Shown: positions 25,037-34,330, counted from the first letter of the stretch. The stretch: 64,000 bases of DNA from Actinoallomurus soli (GCF_024055715.1 NZ_JAMXMV010000013.1:62001-126000); one strand, 5' to 3'. Numbers and translations are program-made. Notes: a model not told the origin generated them from the sequence alone.

Positions 25037-27703
25037 ATGGGGGGACTGCAGTCCGGGGGCGGAACGAGTGCCGTGGCCGCGTCGGCGCATGCCGGGTGCG
25101 AACGGTTCCGGCTGACCGATCCCTTCATCACCCGCAGGACGCGCAAGGTCCTGGCCGCCCGCATCGGCCACCCCGACGTCGGTGCCGGGATCCCCGAGGC
25201 CCGGTGGACGCGGGCGATGACCTTCGAGACCCTCGTGCGCTCCGAGCGCTTCGTCTCCGAGCTGCTCACCAAGACGGTCGGGCGGCTCGATCTCGCCCGC
25301 CCGGAGGCGGTCCGCAGGCGCGACTGCCGCGGCACCGTCGCCGGCACCGCCGCCGAACTCGCCGCCGCGCACCGCGACGCGGAGTCCTCCGGCCAGGCGA
25401 CCATGCTCACCGCGCTCGCCGTCCCGTACCTCGACCTCGAGAACATCCCCGACGCGACCCCCGTCCAGCCGGACTTCGCGATCGTCTGTCCTCGGGAGGA
25501 GGACGGCCGGGCCGTCGGATCGTGGCTGATCATGGGCGACGCCAAGGACTACGAACGGATCCGCTCGCGCATCGACGACGGCCGGATGCTCAAGGGCTTC
25601 CTGCAGGTCGCGCTGGGCGCCGAGTCCGCCGCCGCGTGGAGCGGTCTGCCGGCGGGCATGCGCGTGCACCGCTGCGGGGCGCTCGCCGTGCCGCGCAACG
25701 CCTTCCTGCAGCCCGAGGCCGTCGTGGAGTCGCTGGACGACCACCGGATCGAGGTTCGCACGAGGGCCGACGAACGGCTGAAGGCCAGGGCCGAACTCGG
25801 CGACGACCCGCCCGCGCAGGACGGACTCGGCCCGTACGTCGCCGGCCTGACCGCGAACTTCGACCCGCGCGGCTGCGCGACCTGCAACCTGTTCTTCTAC
25901 TGCCGGGCGGAACTGCGCGGCTCCGGCGACCCGCTCGCCGTCCTCACCGAGATCGGGATCGACCGGCTCAGACGTCCCGCCGTGGCGGGCCTGGTGTCCG
26001 GGGACGGCGCCGACGGGGCCGCGCCGCGGAGCGTCGTCGACCAGGTGCGCGCCACCGTCACCGGCCTGCCGTCCTGGACCGGGCGCCTGCGCACCGACCC
26101 GTGCGGACTGCCGGGCACCATCGATCTCGTCCTCGTGAAGTCGGACGCGTCGGCTCTCGGCGTGCACGGCGTGGCCGTACGGCGGATGCGGGCGGACGGG
26201 CCGACCGCCTGGACGCGGCGGGTGTTCGCCGATCCGCAGTCCCCGTTCACCCGCCGCGCGGTGATGCGGATCCTGGGCGCGGCCATCCGCGAGAGCCGGG
26301 AGGCGGGCACCGGGCCGGTCCACCTGGTCGTTCCGGACCAGCCGACCGCCGACCTGCTGGCCACCGCCGCGGACTCCCTGGCCGGCGTCGAACTCAGCCG
26401 GCTGCGCTGGCAGCACGACCTGGACAGCGGCCGCCCGGCCCTGACCTTCGACGGGGAACCCGCCACGCTGCCGGAGCCGCTGCACGACGACGAGCGGCTC
26501 GCGGTCGCCTTCCTCCTGGAACAGGACCGGGCCCGGGCCATGAGCCTGCGCACGCCCATCGTCGACCTGCGGGCCGTGCTGGCCGCGCACGTGACGCCCG
26601 GCGGCCCGGCCGTCGACGCGGGCCGCCTGGACTACCTCCTCACCTGGGCCGAGGCCACCGGCCCGCTCGACCACCGCGAGATCTCCGACGCCATCGCGGA
26701 GCGACCGGAGACCCCCGGCGCCCGGCTGTCCAACGTCGCCTCCGACGCGATCGACAGGGCGCGCCGCGCGGAGGACACGGCGGCGTACGAGGCGCTCGTC
26801 GGCGCGGCCCTGGACTACCGCGTCGAGGTGCTCGAGCGGGCGCACCGGGTCCTCGGCGGGCTGGGGATCTCCCGGCTGCGCGAAGCGCACCGCGTCCTGG
26901 AGGCCGACGCGCAGGAGATCTGGGGCCGCCGCGTCGCGTTGCAGGCCTCCGACCTCGTCCGCTTCTCCCGGATGCACCCGCGCTGGCGCAACTCCCACGT
27001 CGACCTCCTGGACGCCGACCGTACGTGCTTCGAACAGCTCACCTGCCTGGCCGACACCGCGGCCGCGCGGGACAGGGCGGCCGACGCGGGCGTCCGCGAA
27101 CTGGCCCTGGCGACGGTGATCGGCCTCGACCCCATCCGGCTCGACGTGAGGTCACGGCGCCTGGGCGACGGATCGGAGGTCGTCGCCCTGCACGTGGGCG
27201 ACCACGCCGTCGTCGAGCGGCCGGAAACGGTCTTCAAGATCCAGAAAGGATCCTTCAAGCTCGGGCGGATGCCGGTCGGGACGCTGAGGCACATCGACGA
27301 CGCCGGGGGACTCGGCTGGGACCCCCTCGTCGTCCCCGACCTGACGGTCGGCGACACCCTGGTCCTGGCCGACACCGCCTGGTTCACCCGGTTCAAGTCG
27401 GGTCATGAGATCGCCGTGAAGCGGCCGTCCCTGGACGACCGGTCCGCCCCGAAGCCCACCTGCACCCCGGACGCCTACACCGAGGATCCGGAGGAGCACC
27501 AGTACTGCTGCCGCCCGCACACGGCCGCCGAGGCCGAGTGGGCCGACACGCTGGCCGAGCGCCGGTCCCGCGGCGAGCTCAACCCGCAGGTCTGGCCGCC
27601 GCTGGTGGACGAAGAACGGTTCGACGTCGGACCGCACGACGAGCGACCGCCGCTCGCGGCCACGGACGTCCCCGGCCATCTCACCCTCGACGACCTGGAC
27701 TGA
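25037..27703 (+). CDS. Cas4/AddB-type Fe-S PD-(D/E)XK nuclease, large, unclassified
   Basis: An 888-residue protein with a RecB-like nuclease core in its first third. PD at 145-146 (TPVQPDFAIV) and DAK at 168-170 (IMGDAKDY) are the metal-binding motif, and Gln190 follows where RecB/Cas4 nucleases keep a conserved Gln. Cys21 plus Cys280, Cys283 and Cys289 (C-x2-C-x5-C) match the split iron-sulphur clasp of AddB, Cas4 and Dna2. The remaining 590 residues are unrecognised; they hold a helical region (about 540-690), a beta-rich stretch (about 690-800) and a second Cys/His patch (EDPEEHQYCC). The ribosome binding site GGGTGGG precedes the ATG. The helicase gene starts 6 bp after the stop. Most likely a split Dna2-like machine; a defence role is inference. 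Confidence 0.78.
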   Translation: MGGLQSGGGTSAVAASAHAGCERFRLTDPFITRRTRKVLAARIGHPDVGAGIPEARWTRAMTFETLVRSERFVSELLTKTVGRLDLARPEAVRRRDCRGTVAGTAAELAAAHRDAESSGQATMLTALAVPYLDLENIPDATPVQPDFAIVCPREEDGRAVGSWLIMGDAKDYERIRSRIDDGRMLKGFLQVALGAESAAAWSGLPAGMRVHRCGALAVPRNAFLQPEAVVESLDDHRIEVRTRADERLKARAELGDDPPAQDGLGPYVAGLTANFDPRGCATCNLFFYCRAELRGSGDPLAVLTEIGIDRLRRPAVAGLVSGDGADGAAPRSVVDQVRATVTGLPSWTGRLRTDPCGLPGTIDLVLVKSDASALGVHGVAVRRMRADGPTAWTRRVFADPQSPFTRRAVMRILGAAIRESREAGTGPVHLVVPDQPTADLLATAADSLAGVELSRLRWQHDLDSGRPALTFDGEPATLPEPLHDDERLAVAFLLEQDRARAMSLRTPIVDLRAVLAAHVTPGGPAVDAGRLDYLLTWAEATGPLDHREISDAIAERPETPGARLSNVASDAIDRARRAEDTAAYEALVGAALDYRVEVLERAHRVLGGLGISRLREAHRVLEADAQEIWGRRVALQASDLVRFSRMHPRWRNSHVDLLDADRTCFEQLTCLADTAAARDRAADAGVRELALATVIGLDPIRLDVRSRRLGDGSEVVALHVGDHAVVERPETVFKIQKGSFKLGRMPVGTLRHIDDAGGLGWDPLVVPDLTVGDTLVLADTAWFTRFKSGHEIAVKRPSLDDRSAPKPTCTPDAYTEDPEEHQYCCRPHTAAEAEWADTLAERRSRGELNPQVWPPLVDEERFDVGPHDERPPLAATDVPGHLTLDDLD

Positions 27704-27709
27704 ACGGCG

Positions 27710-29212
27710 ATGACGATCACCTTCTCGGCCCCCGCCGCACCGCCCGAGGACGCGCTTCACCACGACGCCGCGGCCGAGGGGAACATCGAGGCAGCGCAAA
27801 GGGCCATCGACGCCCTCCTGGCGGCCCTCGAGGGCACCGCCGGCTACGAGAGGATCCTGCTGCGCGCCGCCGCCGGCGCCGGGAAGTCCTACGCGCTCGT
27901 GCGCATGGTCCGGGAGGCCCTGGCGCATGAGAACTGCGGCCGGGTGGGGGTGACCGCCTTCGCGAACAAGCAGGTGTTCCCCCTCGCCGGCGACCTGGGA
28001 AGGGAACTGGGCGCCTCCCAGGTCTGCCTGTTCGTGGCGAAGGACCGGCTGCCCGAGGTCCCGCAGGACGTGCTCGACCAGGTCTCCGTCGCGACCTCCG
28101 CCGGCGCGATCCCCGACACGTGCGCCGTGGTCCTCGGAACCTCGCACAAGATGGGCGCGTGGGGGGAGCAGCAGCGGCTGCTGGACCGCCTCGGCCCCGC
28201 CGTCAACGCGACGCTGCCCTTCGACGTCCTGTTCGTCGACGAGGCGTGGCAGCTTCCCCTCCACCGGTACGCGACGGTCGAGGGGCTGGCCCCGCTGTCC
28301 GTCGGGGTCGGTGACGTCGGCCAGCTCCCTCCGATCGACCCCGGCCAGAACCCCTGGCGCGGCGACTCCGGCTACAACCCCTACCGCGCCTGGCCGACCG
28401 CCTACGAGAAGGACGAGAAGACCTTCGCCGTCGACCTTCCCGCCGTGTGGCGCCCGACGGCCGCGCAGCTTCCCCTCTGGCGGGCCTTCTACGGTGATTG
28501 GGACCGGCTGGACTGCGTGGCGGCGCCGGGAGACCGGGCCGTCGAGCTGCCGGCCATGACCGGGCCCGCCGCCGCGGTCTGGGCGTCCGTCGCCACCGGC
28601 GCCCCGACCCTGCTCGAGGTCGGCGGTCTCCCGGACCCCGAGGCGCCGGACATCGACCCGGACCTGCTCGGCGTGGTCGAGGAGATGCTCATGCCCCTCC
28701 TGGAGAACGGGTTCGCGATCACGCGCCGCCGGTACGACGGCGCCGGCCGGCCCCTGGACGAGGAACGGATCACCTCCGGCGCGCCGTCCGGGGATCCCCT
28801 GATCGTCGTCCTCGCCACCCGCAACCAGGCCGTGGACGACGCGGCGGCGATGGTCGAGCGCCTGACGGACAAGTACGGCCTGCCGCCGGGCGTGCTGCTC
28901 GCCTCGACCGTCGACTCCTGGCAGGGCCAGACCAACGCCGTCACCGTCGCCGTCCACCCGCTGTCCGGGGCCGACCGGCTGGACGAGTTCAACTCGGCGT
29001 TCGGCCGGCTCGCCGTCACCTGTACCCGGGCCACCCACGGTCTGCTGATGGTCGCCCGTGCCGGTCTGGACGAGCTGCTGGGCGAGGCTCCGGCGCGGCC
29101 CGGGACGCCTCTCGGCGAGCCCGGCAGCCGGTCCCTTCCCCGCCAGACCCACCAGCGGATCCTCCGGACCTTCAGCCGCGGGACGCTGAAGGCCGGCCCC
29201 GCGTCAGCGTGA
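27710..29212 (+). CDS. SF1 helicase (AAA_19/UvrD-like), partner of the Fe-S nuclease
   Basis: A compact 500-residue superfamily 1 helicase. Motif I is AAAGAGKS with Lys59. Motif II is VLFVDEAW with Asp177-Glu178, so the usual DExQ appears as DEAW. Motif III is GDVGQLPPI (201-209). Motif IV is LATRNQAVD with Arg371. Motif V is STVDSWQGQ (399-407) and motif VI is TCTRATHGL with Arg440. The order and the GDxxQLPP form resemble the Upf1/RecD2/Dna2 side of SF1 rather than UvrD. At 500 residues the 1B/2B insertions must be small. It starts 6 bp after the nuclease stop, so the two form one operon, and no third gene follows in this direction. Confidence 0.85.
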   Translation: MTITFSAPAAPPEDALHHDAAAEGNIEAAQRAIDALLAALEGTAGYERILLRAAAGAGKSYALVRMVREALAHENCGRVGVTAFANKQVFPLAGDLGRELGASQVCLFVAKDRLPEVPQDVLDQVSVATSAGAIPDTCAVVLGTSHKMGAWGEQQRLLDRLGPAVNATLPFDVLFVDEAWQLPLHRYATVEGLAPLSVGVGDVGQLPPIDPGQNPWRGDSGYNPYRAWPTAYEKDEKTFAVDLPAVWRPTAAQLPLWRAFYGDWDRLDCVAAPGDRAVELPAMTGPAAAVWASVATGAPTLLEVGGLPDPEAPDIDPDLLGVVEEMLMPLLENGFAITRRRYDGAGRPLDEERITSGAPSGDPLIVVLATRNQAVDDAAAMVERLTDKYGLPPGVLLASTVDSWQGQTNAVTVAVHPLSGADRLDEFNSAFGRLAVTCTRATHGLLMVARAGLDELLGEAPARPGTPLGEPGSRSLPRQTHQRILRTFSRGTLKAGPASA

Positions 29213-29254
29213 ACCCGCAGGAACGGCGGCACGTGCCTCGACACCGGCGGCGGG

Positions 29255-30316
29255 TCAGGGCGTGCTCAGGTCGAATCGCCGTACCGTCACCGTGCCGCCG
29301 AGGGACCGGGTGGCGTAGTTGAAGATCGCGTATCGGTAGCCCATGAAGAACTGCCAGCTGTCGTCCATCGTGAAGGCGGGGCCGAAGGAGGTGAAGTGGG
29401 TTCCGTCGGTGCTGTACGAGAAGTGCCCCAGCCGTCCGGCGCCCGGATGGATGTCCGCGTTGACGCGGAGCCAGATGTGCCCGCCGGAGACGGGGGTGGA
29501 CGCGACCTGAGTCCCGGTACTCGTGGTGTTCCAGTTGGTGTCCATGGTGATGCCGTCCATCCGGACGAGCTTCGCGCCGCCGTTGTCGCGCTGGACGCCG
29601 ATCCATCCCGAGGAGTCGCGGAGCAGGGCGAGGCCGGCCCGGTCGCCGTCCTTCATCTGTGAGTAGTCGAGTTCGACGGTGGCGGTCGAGGTGGGTCCGA
29701 GGATCCGGTGCGTGAGGGTGTTCCGCGCGGAGTAGAGGTCGTTCGTGACCGTCGCGGTCTGCAGGGCGAGCCCGTTCCCCGAGGACCATCTGGTGTTGTC
29801 GGGGTTGTGGTTCCACTCCCACTCCGGGCCCAGGGCCGTCCCGCTGAAGGTGTCGGTTCCGGTGGGCTGCTTCACCTGGTGCGCCGGGCGCGGCACGTTC
29901 GGGTACGGGTAGGTGTCGCCCCAGCCGCCGTTGCTGCCGGTCTGCACCTGGGGCCAGCCGTCGGAGGTCCAGGTCACCGGGGCCAGGACGGGGATCCGCC
30001 CGCCCGGGTAGGAGTCCACGAACGCCATGGAGTACCACTGGCCGTTCTGCAGCTGCACGAGGCCGCCCTGGTGCGGGTTGCCGCTGCCGGAGACCGGGCT
30101 GGTGATCTTGTTGATCAGCGGACGCATGGTGTACGGCCCGAACGGGCCGCTGGTGGACTTCAGGACGTACTCGGCGTCGGCCGGATGGGTGACGAGGATG
30201 TAGTAGGCGCCGTTGATCTTGTAGAAGCGCGAGCCCTCGATGGTCCCGACGTTCGACGGCGAGGTGAAGACCTGCTGCGTCCTGACCTGACCGGTCCCGT
30301 CCGCGGGTCTGTCCGG
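29255..30316 (-). pseudogene. 3' portion of a split GH43 arabinanase/xylosidase gene
   Basis: This frame encodes the C-terminal part of a GH43 enzyme. It opens in the catalytic five-bladed propeller at TIEGSRFYKING, where the Glu is the family general acid, continues through GGLVQLQNGQWYSMAF and ends in a concanavalin-like C-terminal beta-sandwich (DTFSGTALGPEWEW onward). There is no start codon or signal peptide: the frame runs into a stop at 30317-30319 where GH43 similarity ends. The missing 5' part, with signal peptide, CBM2, linker and first propeller residues, is found on the same strand 4 kb away at 34334-34891. About 150 residues of propeller are in neither piece. Confidence 0.8.
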
Positions 30317-30379
30317 TTAACGGCTCTGTCGCACTACCGTACAGTCCCGATCCGCAAGCTGGAGGATGTTGCGATCTGT

Positions 30380-31270
30380 ATGGGTGACGGGCACGGACCC
30401 GGACGGTCTGAGCAGGAGGACTCGCTCGGAGCCGGATGGGAGATGCACCGGCCCGCGGTTTTCGGTGTGGCCTACCGGCTGCTGGGGAGTGTGGCCGATG
30501 CCGAGGATGTGACCCAGGATGTGTGGCTGCGGGCGGCCGGAGCGGATCTGCAGGGCATCGGTGATCTGCGGGCCTGGCTGGTGACGGTGGCCGCGCGACG
30601 GTCGTACGACATTCTCAAGAGTGCCCGGGTCCGTCGGGAGACCTATGTCGGGCCATGGCTGCCGGAGCCGCTGCTGACGGGGCCGGACGCGTCGAAGCCG
30701 GTACTCGTCGATGAGTCCGTCAGTTCGGCGATGCTGCTGATCATGGAGGAGCTGTCCCCGCCGGAGCGGGTGGCCTTCGTCCTGCACGATGTCTTCGGTC
30801 TTGAGTTCGGCCGGATCGCCGAAGTGCTGGACGTCTCCGTGCCGGGTGCCCGGCAGCTCGCCTCGCGGGCGCGACGGCGGGTGGCCGAGGCGAAGCAGTC
30901 CATGCCGCAGGCGTCGAAGGCGGAACGCGAACGCGTCCTCGCGGTTTTCCGCTCCGCGTACGAGGCCGGGGACCTGGCCGGCTTGGTCAGGCTCCTGCAC
31001 CCGGACGCCGTCTACGCCACCGACGGCGGCGGCAAGGTCTCCGCGGCACGCAAGCTCATCCACGGCGGCGAGCGCGTCGCCGAGGTCATGGTGCGTGTGG
31101 GGCGCCAGTGGCACCCGGACCGCATCGACTTCGCCGAGGTCGGCGGCGAGCTCGCCCTGGTGTTCTACCGCGAAGGCAGGGTCTACTCCGTCGACACGGT
31201 CCAGATCACAGACGGTCTGATCACCGCGTACCGCAGGGTCATCAATCCCGACAAACTTGTGCGCGTCTGA
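30380..31270 (+). CDS. ECF41-family RNA polymerase sigma factor with SnoaL-like C-terminal domain
   Basis: A 296-residue sigma factor. Region 2 (YRLLGSVADAEDVTQDVWLR) and region 4 (LSPPERVAFVLHDVFGLEFG; helix-turn-helix to about residue 175) are followed by an NTF2/SnoaL-like domain. Three ECF41 hallmarks are present: WLPEPLL in the sigma2-sigma4 linker, DGGGKV in the C-terminal domain and the terminal NPDKL. In ECF41 proteins the C-terminal domain controls activity in place of an anti-sigma factor. The ATG at 30380 has GGAGG unusually far upstream (15 nt). The downstream oxidoreductase, with an ECF41-type promoter, is the expected target. Confidence 0.9.
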   Translation: MGDGHGPGRSEQEDSLGAGWEMHRPAVFGVAYRLLGSVADAEDVTQDVWLRAAGADLQGIGDLRAWLVTVAARRSYDILKSARVRRETYVGPWLPEPLLTGPDASKPVLVDESVSSAMLLIMEELSPPERVAFVLHDVFGLEFGRIAEVLDVSVPGARQLASRARRRVAEAKQSMPQASKAERERVLAVFRSAYEAGDLAGLVRLLHPDAVYATDGGGKVSAARKLIHGGERVAEVMVRVGRQWHPDRIDFAEVGGELALVFYREGRVYSVDTVQITDGLITAYRRVINPDKLVRV

Positions 31271-31272
31271 GC

Positions 31273-31299
31273 TGTCACGTTCGGAGGGGCTACCTCGTC
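31273..31299 (+). promoter_or_regulatory. ECF41-type promoter before the oxidoreductase gene
   Basis: TGTCACG (31273-31279) is followed after 16 nt by CGTC (31296-31299). This agrees with the ECF41 consensus as I remember it (TGTCACA and CGTC). It lies just after the sigma factor stop codon and about 165 bp before the next gene. Confidence 0.65.
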
Positions 31300-31467
31300 T
31301 CCCTGATGAGAACGCAAAACGGGCGACGAAGGAATGCGCGAGCAGGTGAAATCGATCATGCGGAACGGCATACATCCACCTGCTGCATCTTCCCGATGAC
31401 GAGCCGCTATGAGCCCTGTGTGTGAACGGGCCGCGCGCTCGAGTCGCCCCTCCAAGCAAGGACCTGT

Positions 31468-32388
31468 ATGCAAGCCATCACTGTTCGAGACCGTGACGCC
31501 GGTCTGGCCGGGCTGTCCCTGGAGGACATGCCCTACCCCCATGCGGCCGAAAACGACGTCATCGTGCGGGTGCACGCGGCGGGCTTCACCCCTGGCGAGC
31601 TGGACTGGCCGGGCACGTGGGCCGATCGCGCCGGCCGTGACCGGGCGCCAAGCGTGCCCGGGCACGAGTTGTCGGGTGTCGTCGTAGAGCTGGGGTACGG
31701 CACCACCGGCCTGAGTGTCGGCCAGCGGGTGTTCGGCCTGGCTGACTGGACCCGCAACGGCTCGCTCGCCGAGTACGTCGCGGTGGAAGCCCGCAACCTC
31801 GCGCCGCTGCCGGCGGACATCGACCACACCCTGGCCGCCGCACTGCCGATCTCCGGGCTGACCGCCTGGCAGGGCCTGTTCGACCACGGCCGCCTTACCA
31901 CCGGCCAGACCGTCCTGATCCACGGTGCCGCGGGCGGCGTCGGCTCGATCGCGGTACAGCTCGCCCGCGAGGCCGGCGCCCGTGTCATCGGCACCGGCCT
32001 GGCTTCCGACCGGGACAGGGCACTCGCCCTGGGCGTCGACACCTTCCTGGACCTGCAGACCGAGAAGCTGGAGGACGCCGGCGAGGCCGACGTCGTGTTC
32101 GACGTGATCGGCGGCGACATCCTCGACCGCTCGGCCACCCTGGTCCGGGCCGGTGGCGCGCTCGTCACCATCGTCATGCCGCCCAAGGTCCAGCCCAAGG
32201 ACGGGCGGGCCGTCTTCTTCGTGGTCGAACCCGACCGTGCCCGGCTCATCGACCTCGCTACGCGGCTGAGGGACGGACGGCTCAAGCCGATCGTCGGCGC
32301 CGTGCGGCCACTCGCCGAAGCACCCGCCGCATTCGCCCCCGCCCCGCGCACCCCCGGTAAGACGATCATCCGCATCACCGAAGACTGA
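31468..32388 (+). CDS. MDR-superfamily NADPH:quinone oxidoreductase-like protein
   Basis: A 306-residue zinc-independent member of the medium-chain dehydrogenase/reductase superfamily. The N-terminal GroES-like domain contains VPGHELSGVV (about 60-70). The Rossmann nucleotide motif is HGAAGGVGSIAVQLA (about 152-166). Zinc ligands of the alcohol dehydrogenase group are not conserved, which fits quinone oxidoreductases. AAGGA is 6 nt before the ATG. The gene is the probable target of the upstream ECF41 sigma factor, since ECF41 genes typically neighbour a carboxymuconolactone decarboxylase, oxidoreductase or epimerase. The substrate is unknown. Confidence 0.86.
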   Translation: MQAITVRDRDAGLAGLSLEDMPYPHAAENDVIVRVHAAGFTPGELDWPGTWADRAGRDRAPSVPGHELSGVVVELGYGTTGLSVGQRVFGLADWTRNGSLAEYVAVEARNLAPLPADIDHTLAAALPISGLTAWQGLFDHGRLTTGQTVLIHGAAGGVGSIAVQLAREAGARVIGTGLASDRDRALALGVDTFLDLQTEKLEDAGEADVVFDVIGGDILDRSATLVRAGGALVTIVMPPKVQPKDGRAVFFVVEPDRARLIDLATRLRDGRLKPIVGAVRPLAEAPAAFAPAPRTPGKTIIRITED

Positions 32389-32402
32389 GCAGGAGACCCC
32401 TC

Positions 32403-32720
32403 GTGGTCACCATGAGGATCGCCGGCGGCCTCCTGGCCGTCGCCACGCTGGCTGGGGCCACCGGCTGTACCGCCTCGGTCCAGCCCACCCACACCAAGAC
32501 GCCGACCGCCACCGCGGCATCGAAGCACCCCACCGAAACCCTGACCCCCCTGCTCCAGCAGGCCCTGCCGAACGTGAAGGGCAAGACGTTCACCTCTGCG
32601 GTCGTCGACTTCCCGCCCAGCGCACGCGCCGTGCCGCACCGGCACGGCCAGGCATTCGTCTACGCCTACGTCCTCGAAGGCACCGTGCGCAGCAAGCTCG
32701 ACGGCAAGCCCGTCGCGCTC
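32403..32720 (+). pseudogene. Truncated cupin-domain lipoprotein
   Basis: GTG at 32403 with AGGAG 7 nt upstream opens a gene for a lipoprotein: a hydrophobic N terminus, then GATGC as lipobox (Cys about 22), a Thr/Pro-rich spacer and the first half of a cupin (VPHRHGQAFVYAYVLEGTV, with the His-x-His metal ligands). After codon 106 the reading frame enters antisense transposase sequence, so the second cupin motif is lost. The abrupt change at 32720/32721 marks a recombination junction. It follows the oxidoreductase by 14 bp and was probably the third gene of the ECF41 unit. Confidence 0.75.
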
Positions 32721-34202
32721 GATGCGCTCGTAGGCGGCCACCGAGGAGAACTCCTCGGTGAAGCCGGTCAGGAAGTCGGCGTTCTTCAGTACGTCCAGGA
32801 GGTCCAGGACGCCCCAGCGGCGTGCGACCTCCTCCTTGAGGGCCGCCAGCCCGGTGGGCTCGGGGATGCGCTCGACCTTGCCCTTGTCGTCGACGACCGC
32901 CTCGCGCCAGTCCTTGCGCACCACGCCGTTCATGGGCACTTCGTCGCCGGCGTCGTAGAAGCGGGTCTTGCCGTCGACGTCGGCGTACTTCTTCAGCAGC
33001 TTCATCGCGTCCATCACCGGCCGGTAGGCGGTGTTGTTGCACTTGAAGCCCAGCGTGTTCAGCAGCGGAGGCAGCATCTGCTGGTAGTACGAACTGTAGG
33101 AGGAGCGCAGGGTGGTGCGGACCTTGGCCTTGAAGACCTTCTCGTTCGCCTTCGCCTCGGCCACCAGCTCACGGAGCGTCTTCTCCCCGACCACCGGGAA
33201 CAGGGCCCGGCGTACGACATCGTCGGGCTTGTCGACGGCGGCCGTCGCCAGCTTGAAGAGGATGCCCTCCTTGTCCCGGACCCTCTTCAACTCGGCGGTG
33301 AGCTGCTTCTCCACCCGCTGCTCGGCACGGGCGTTGATCTTGTGGACCAGGGCGACCAGCAGGTCGACCAGGGCGTCGGTGATCTCGGCCTGACGGGACG
33401 AGCACAGCGCCGCGAGCAGGGTGATCCGTACGCCCTCGCTCGTGTCGCGGAAGTCCGAGGGGTACATCTTGATCGCCCGTCCCCGCCAGGCGGCCACCAG
33501 CTTCTCCGCGCAGTCCGCGAACAGCCCCTCGGGCAGCCCGAGCTTGCGCACGTCGTTGAGCTTGGTGATCTCCGTGAGCAGGGAGTCCAGGCCCACCGCG
33601 CCGGGGTCGCGCTTGAGCGCGGCCGGCAAGGCGGTCCCCGCCTCGTTGTCCTCGGCCACCAAAGACGGCAGCCAGGCCGTGCCCACCTCGCCCAGGCGGC
33701 CGATCGTGCGGGCGCAGAACGTCTTCTCCCACTTGCCCCGCGCCGCGACAAGTACCTTCTCGACCCGGGTCCGGCCTGGCGGCTCGATCTTCCGGGCCCG
33801 GCACTCGACCAGCAGGGCCTCGCGCTGCCGGTCCTCCACCAGCTCGACCGGACAGACCTCCACGGCCAGCCACCCGGCCAGCGCCTTCTCGTCCGCGACC
33901 GTCGACGGCCGGAACCCCAGGGCCTCACGGATCTGCTTGCGGTGGTACTCGGCAGTCCGGCCGACCAGCGTGTACTTCGTGAAGTCGGTGGCCGGGACCT
34001 TCACCAGATCGGCGACGTACTCCACCGCGACCGGCGGGACCTCTTCCAGCACATCAGGGAACCGGCCTTCCAACTCGAAGAACTTCAGCAACAGGCTGAA
34101 GCCGAGCCGGGTCGCCCCGCTCTTGTTCGCCACCAGGTCCCAGTCGCCGTCTACCAGCGTCCAGTTCGCCAACAGCTCCTCTGGCGACCACTCTTGCCGC
34201 AC
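32721..34202 (-). pseudogene. Tn3-family transposase, N-terminal half only
   Basis: About 494 residues of a Tn3-type TnpA. The N-terminal DNA-binding domain begins VRQEWSPEELLANW, with NKSGATRLGFSLLLKFFELE following. Helical segments such as RWGVLDLLDVLKNADFLTGF are typical of the middle region. Full-length TnpA is near 1000 residues, and the C-terminal DDE catalytic domain is absent because the frame runs into the truncated cupin gene. The product cannot catalyse transposition. GTG at 34202 with a G-rich ribosome binding site is the likely start, about 130 bp from the right boundary of the inserted segment, as expected for a gene near a transposon end. Confidence 0.82.
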
Positions 34203-34306
34203 GCCCGCCCCCCTGGCCTCGATCACTCGATCACTCGATCAGACCAACGACGGCGCCCCGGACCGGGAAACGGGACGCATCCGGCTACCCGCGGCCTACT
34301 TTGCGG

Positions 34307-34330
34307 CTGGTGTCTGAACTAGGACACCAG
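34307..34330. repeat. 24-bp palindrome at the element/GH43 boundary
   Basis: CTGGTGTC (34307-34314), an 8-nt centre and GACACCAG (34323-34330) form a perfect inverted repeat 3 bp from the GH43 fragment. It may be part of a transposon terminal repeat or a recombination site. No second copy is visible in the window. Confidence 0.6.

Noticed and set aside
30317-30345. IS6-like terminus (GGCTCTGTCGCA) at the left end of the insert
   Set aside because: The resemblance covers only about a dozen bases, and no inverted partner or target duplication was found.
30319-30379. Self-directed ECF41 promoter before the sigma gene (TGTCGCA block)
   Set aside because: No CGTC at the required spacing; only the downstream TGTCACG/CGTC pair fits.
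34221-34240. GATCACTC repeated next to the transposase start, as a possible array or iteron
   Set aside because: Only two full units and a partial one; no spacer structure, so not CRISPR-like and too short for an origin.
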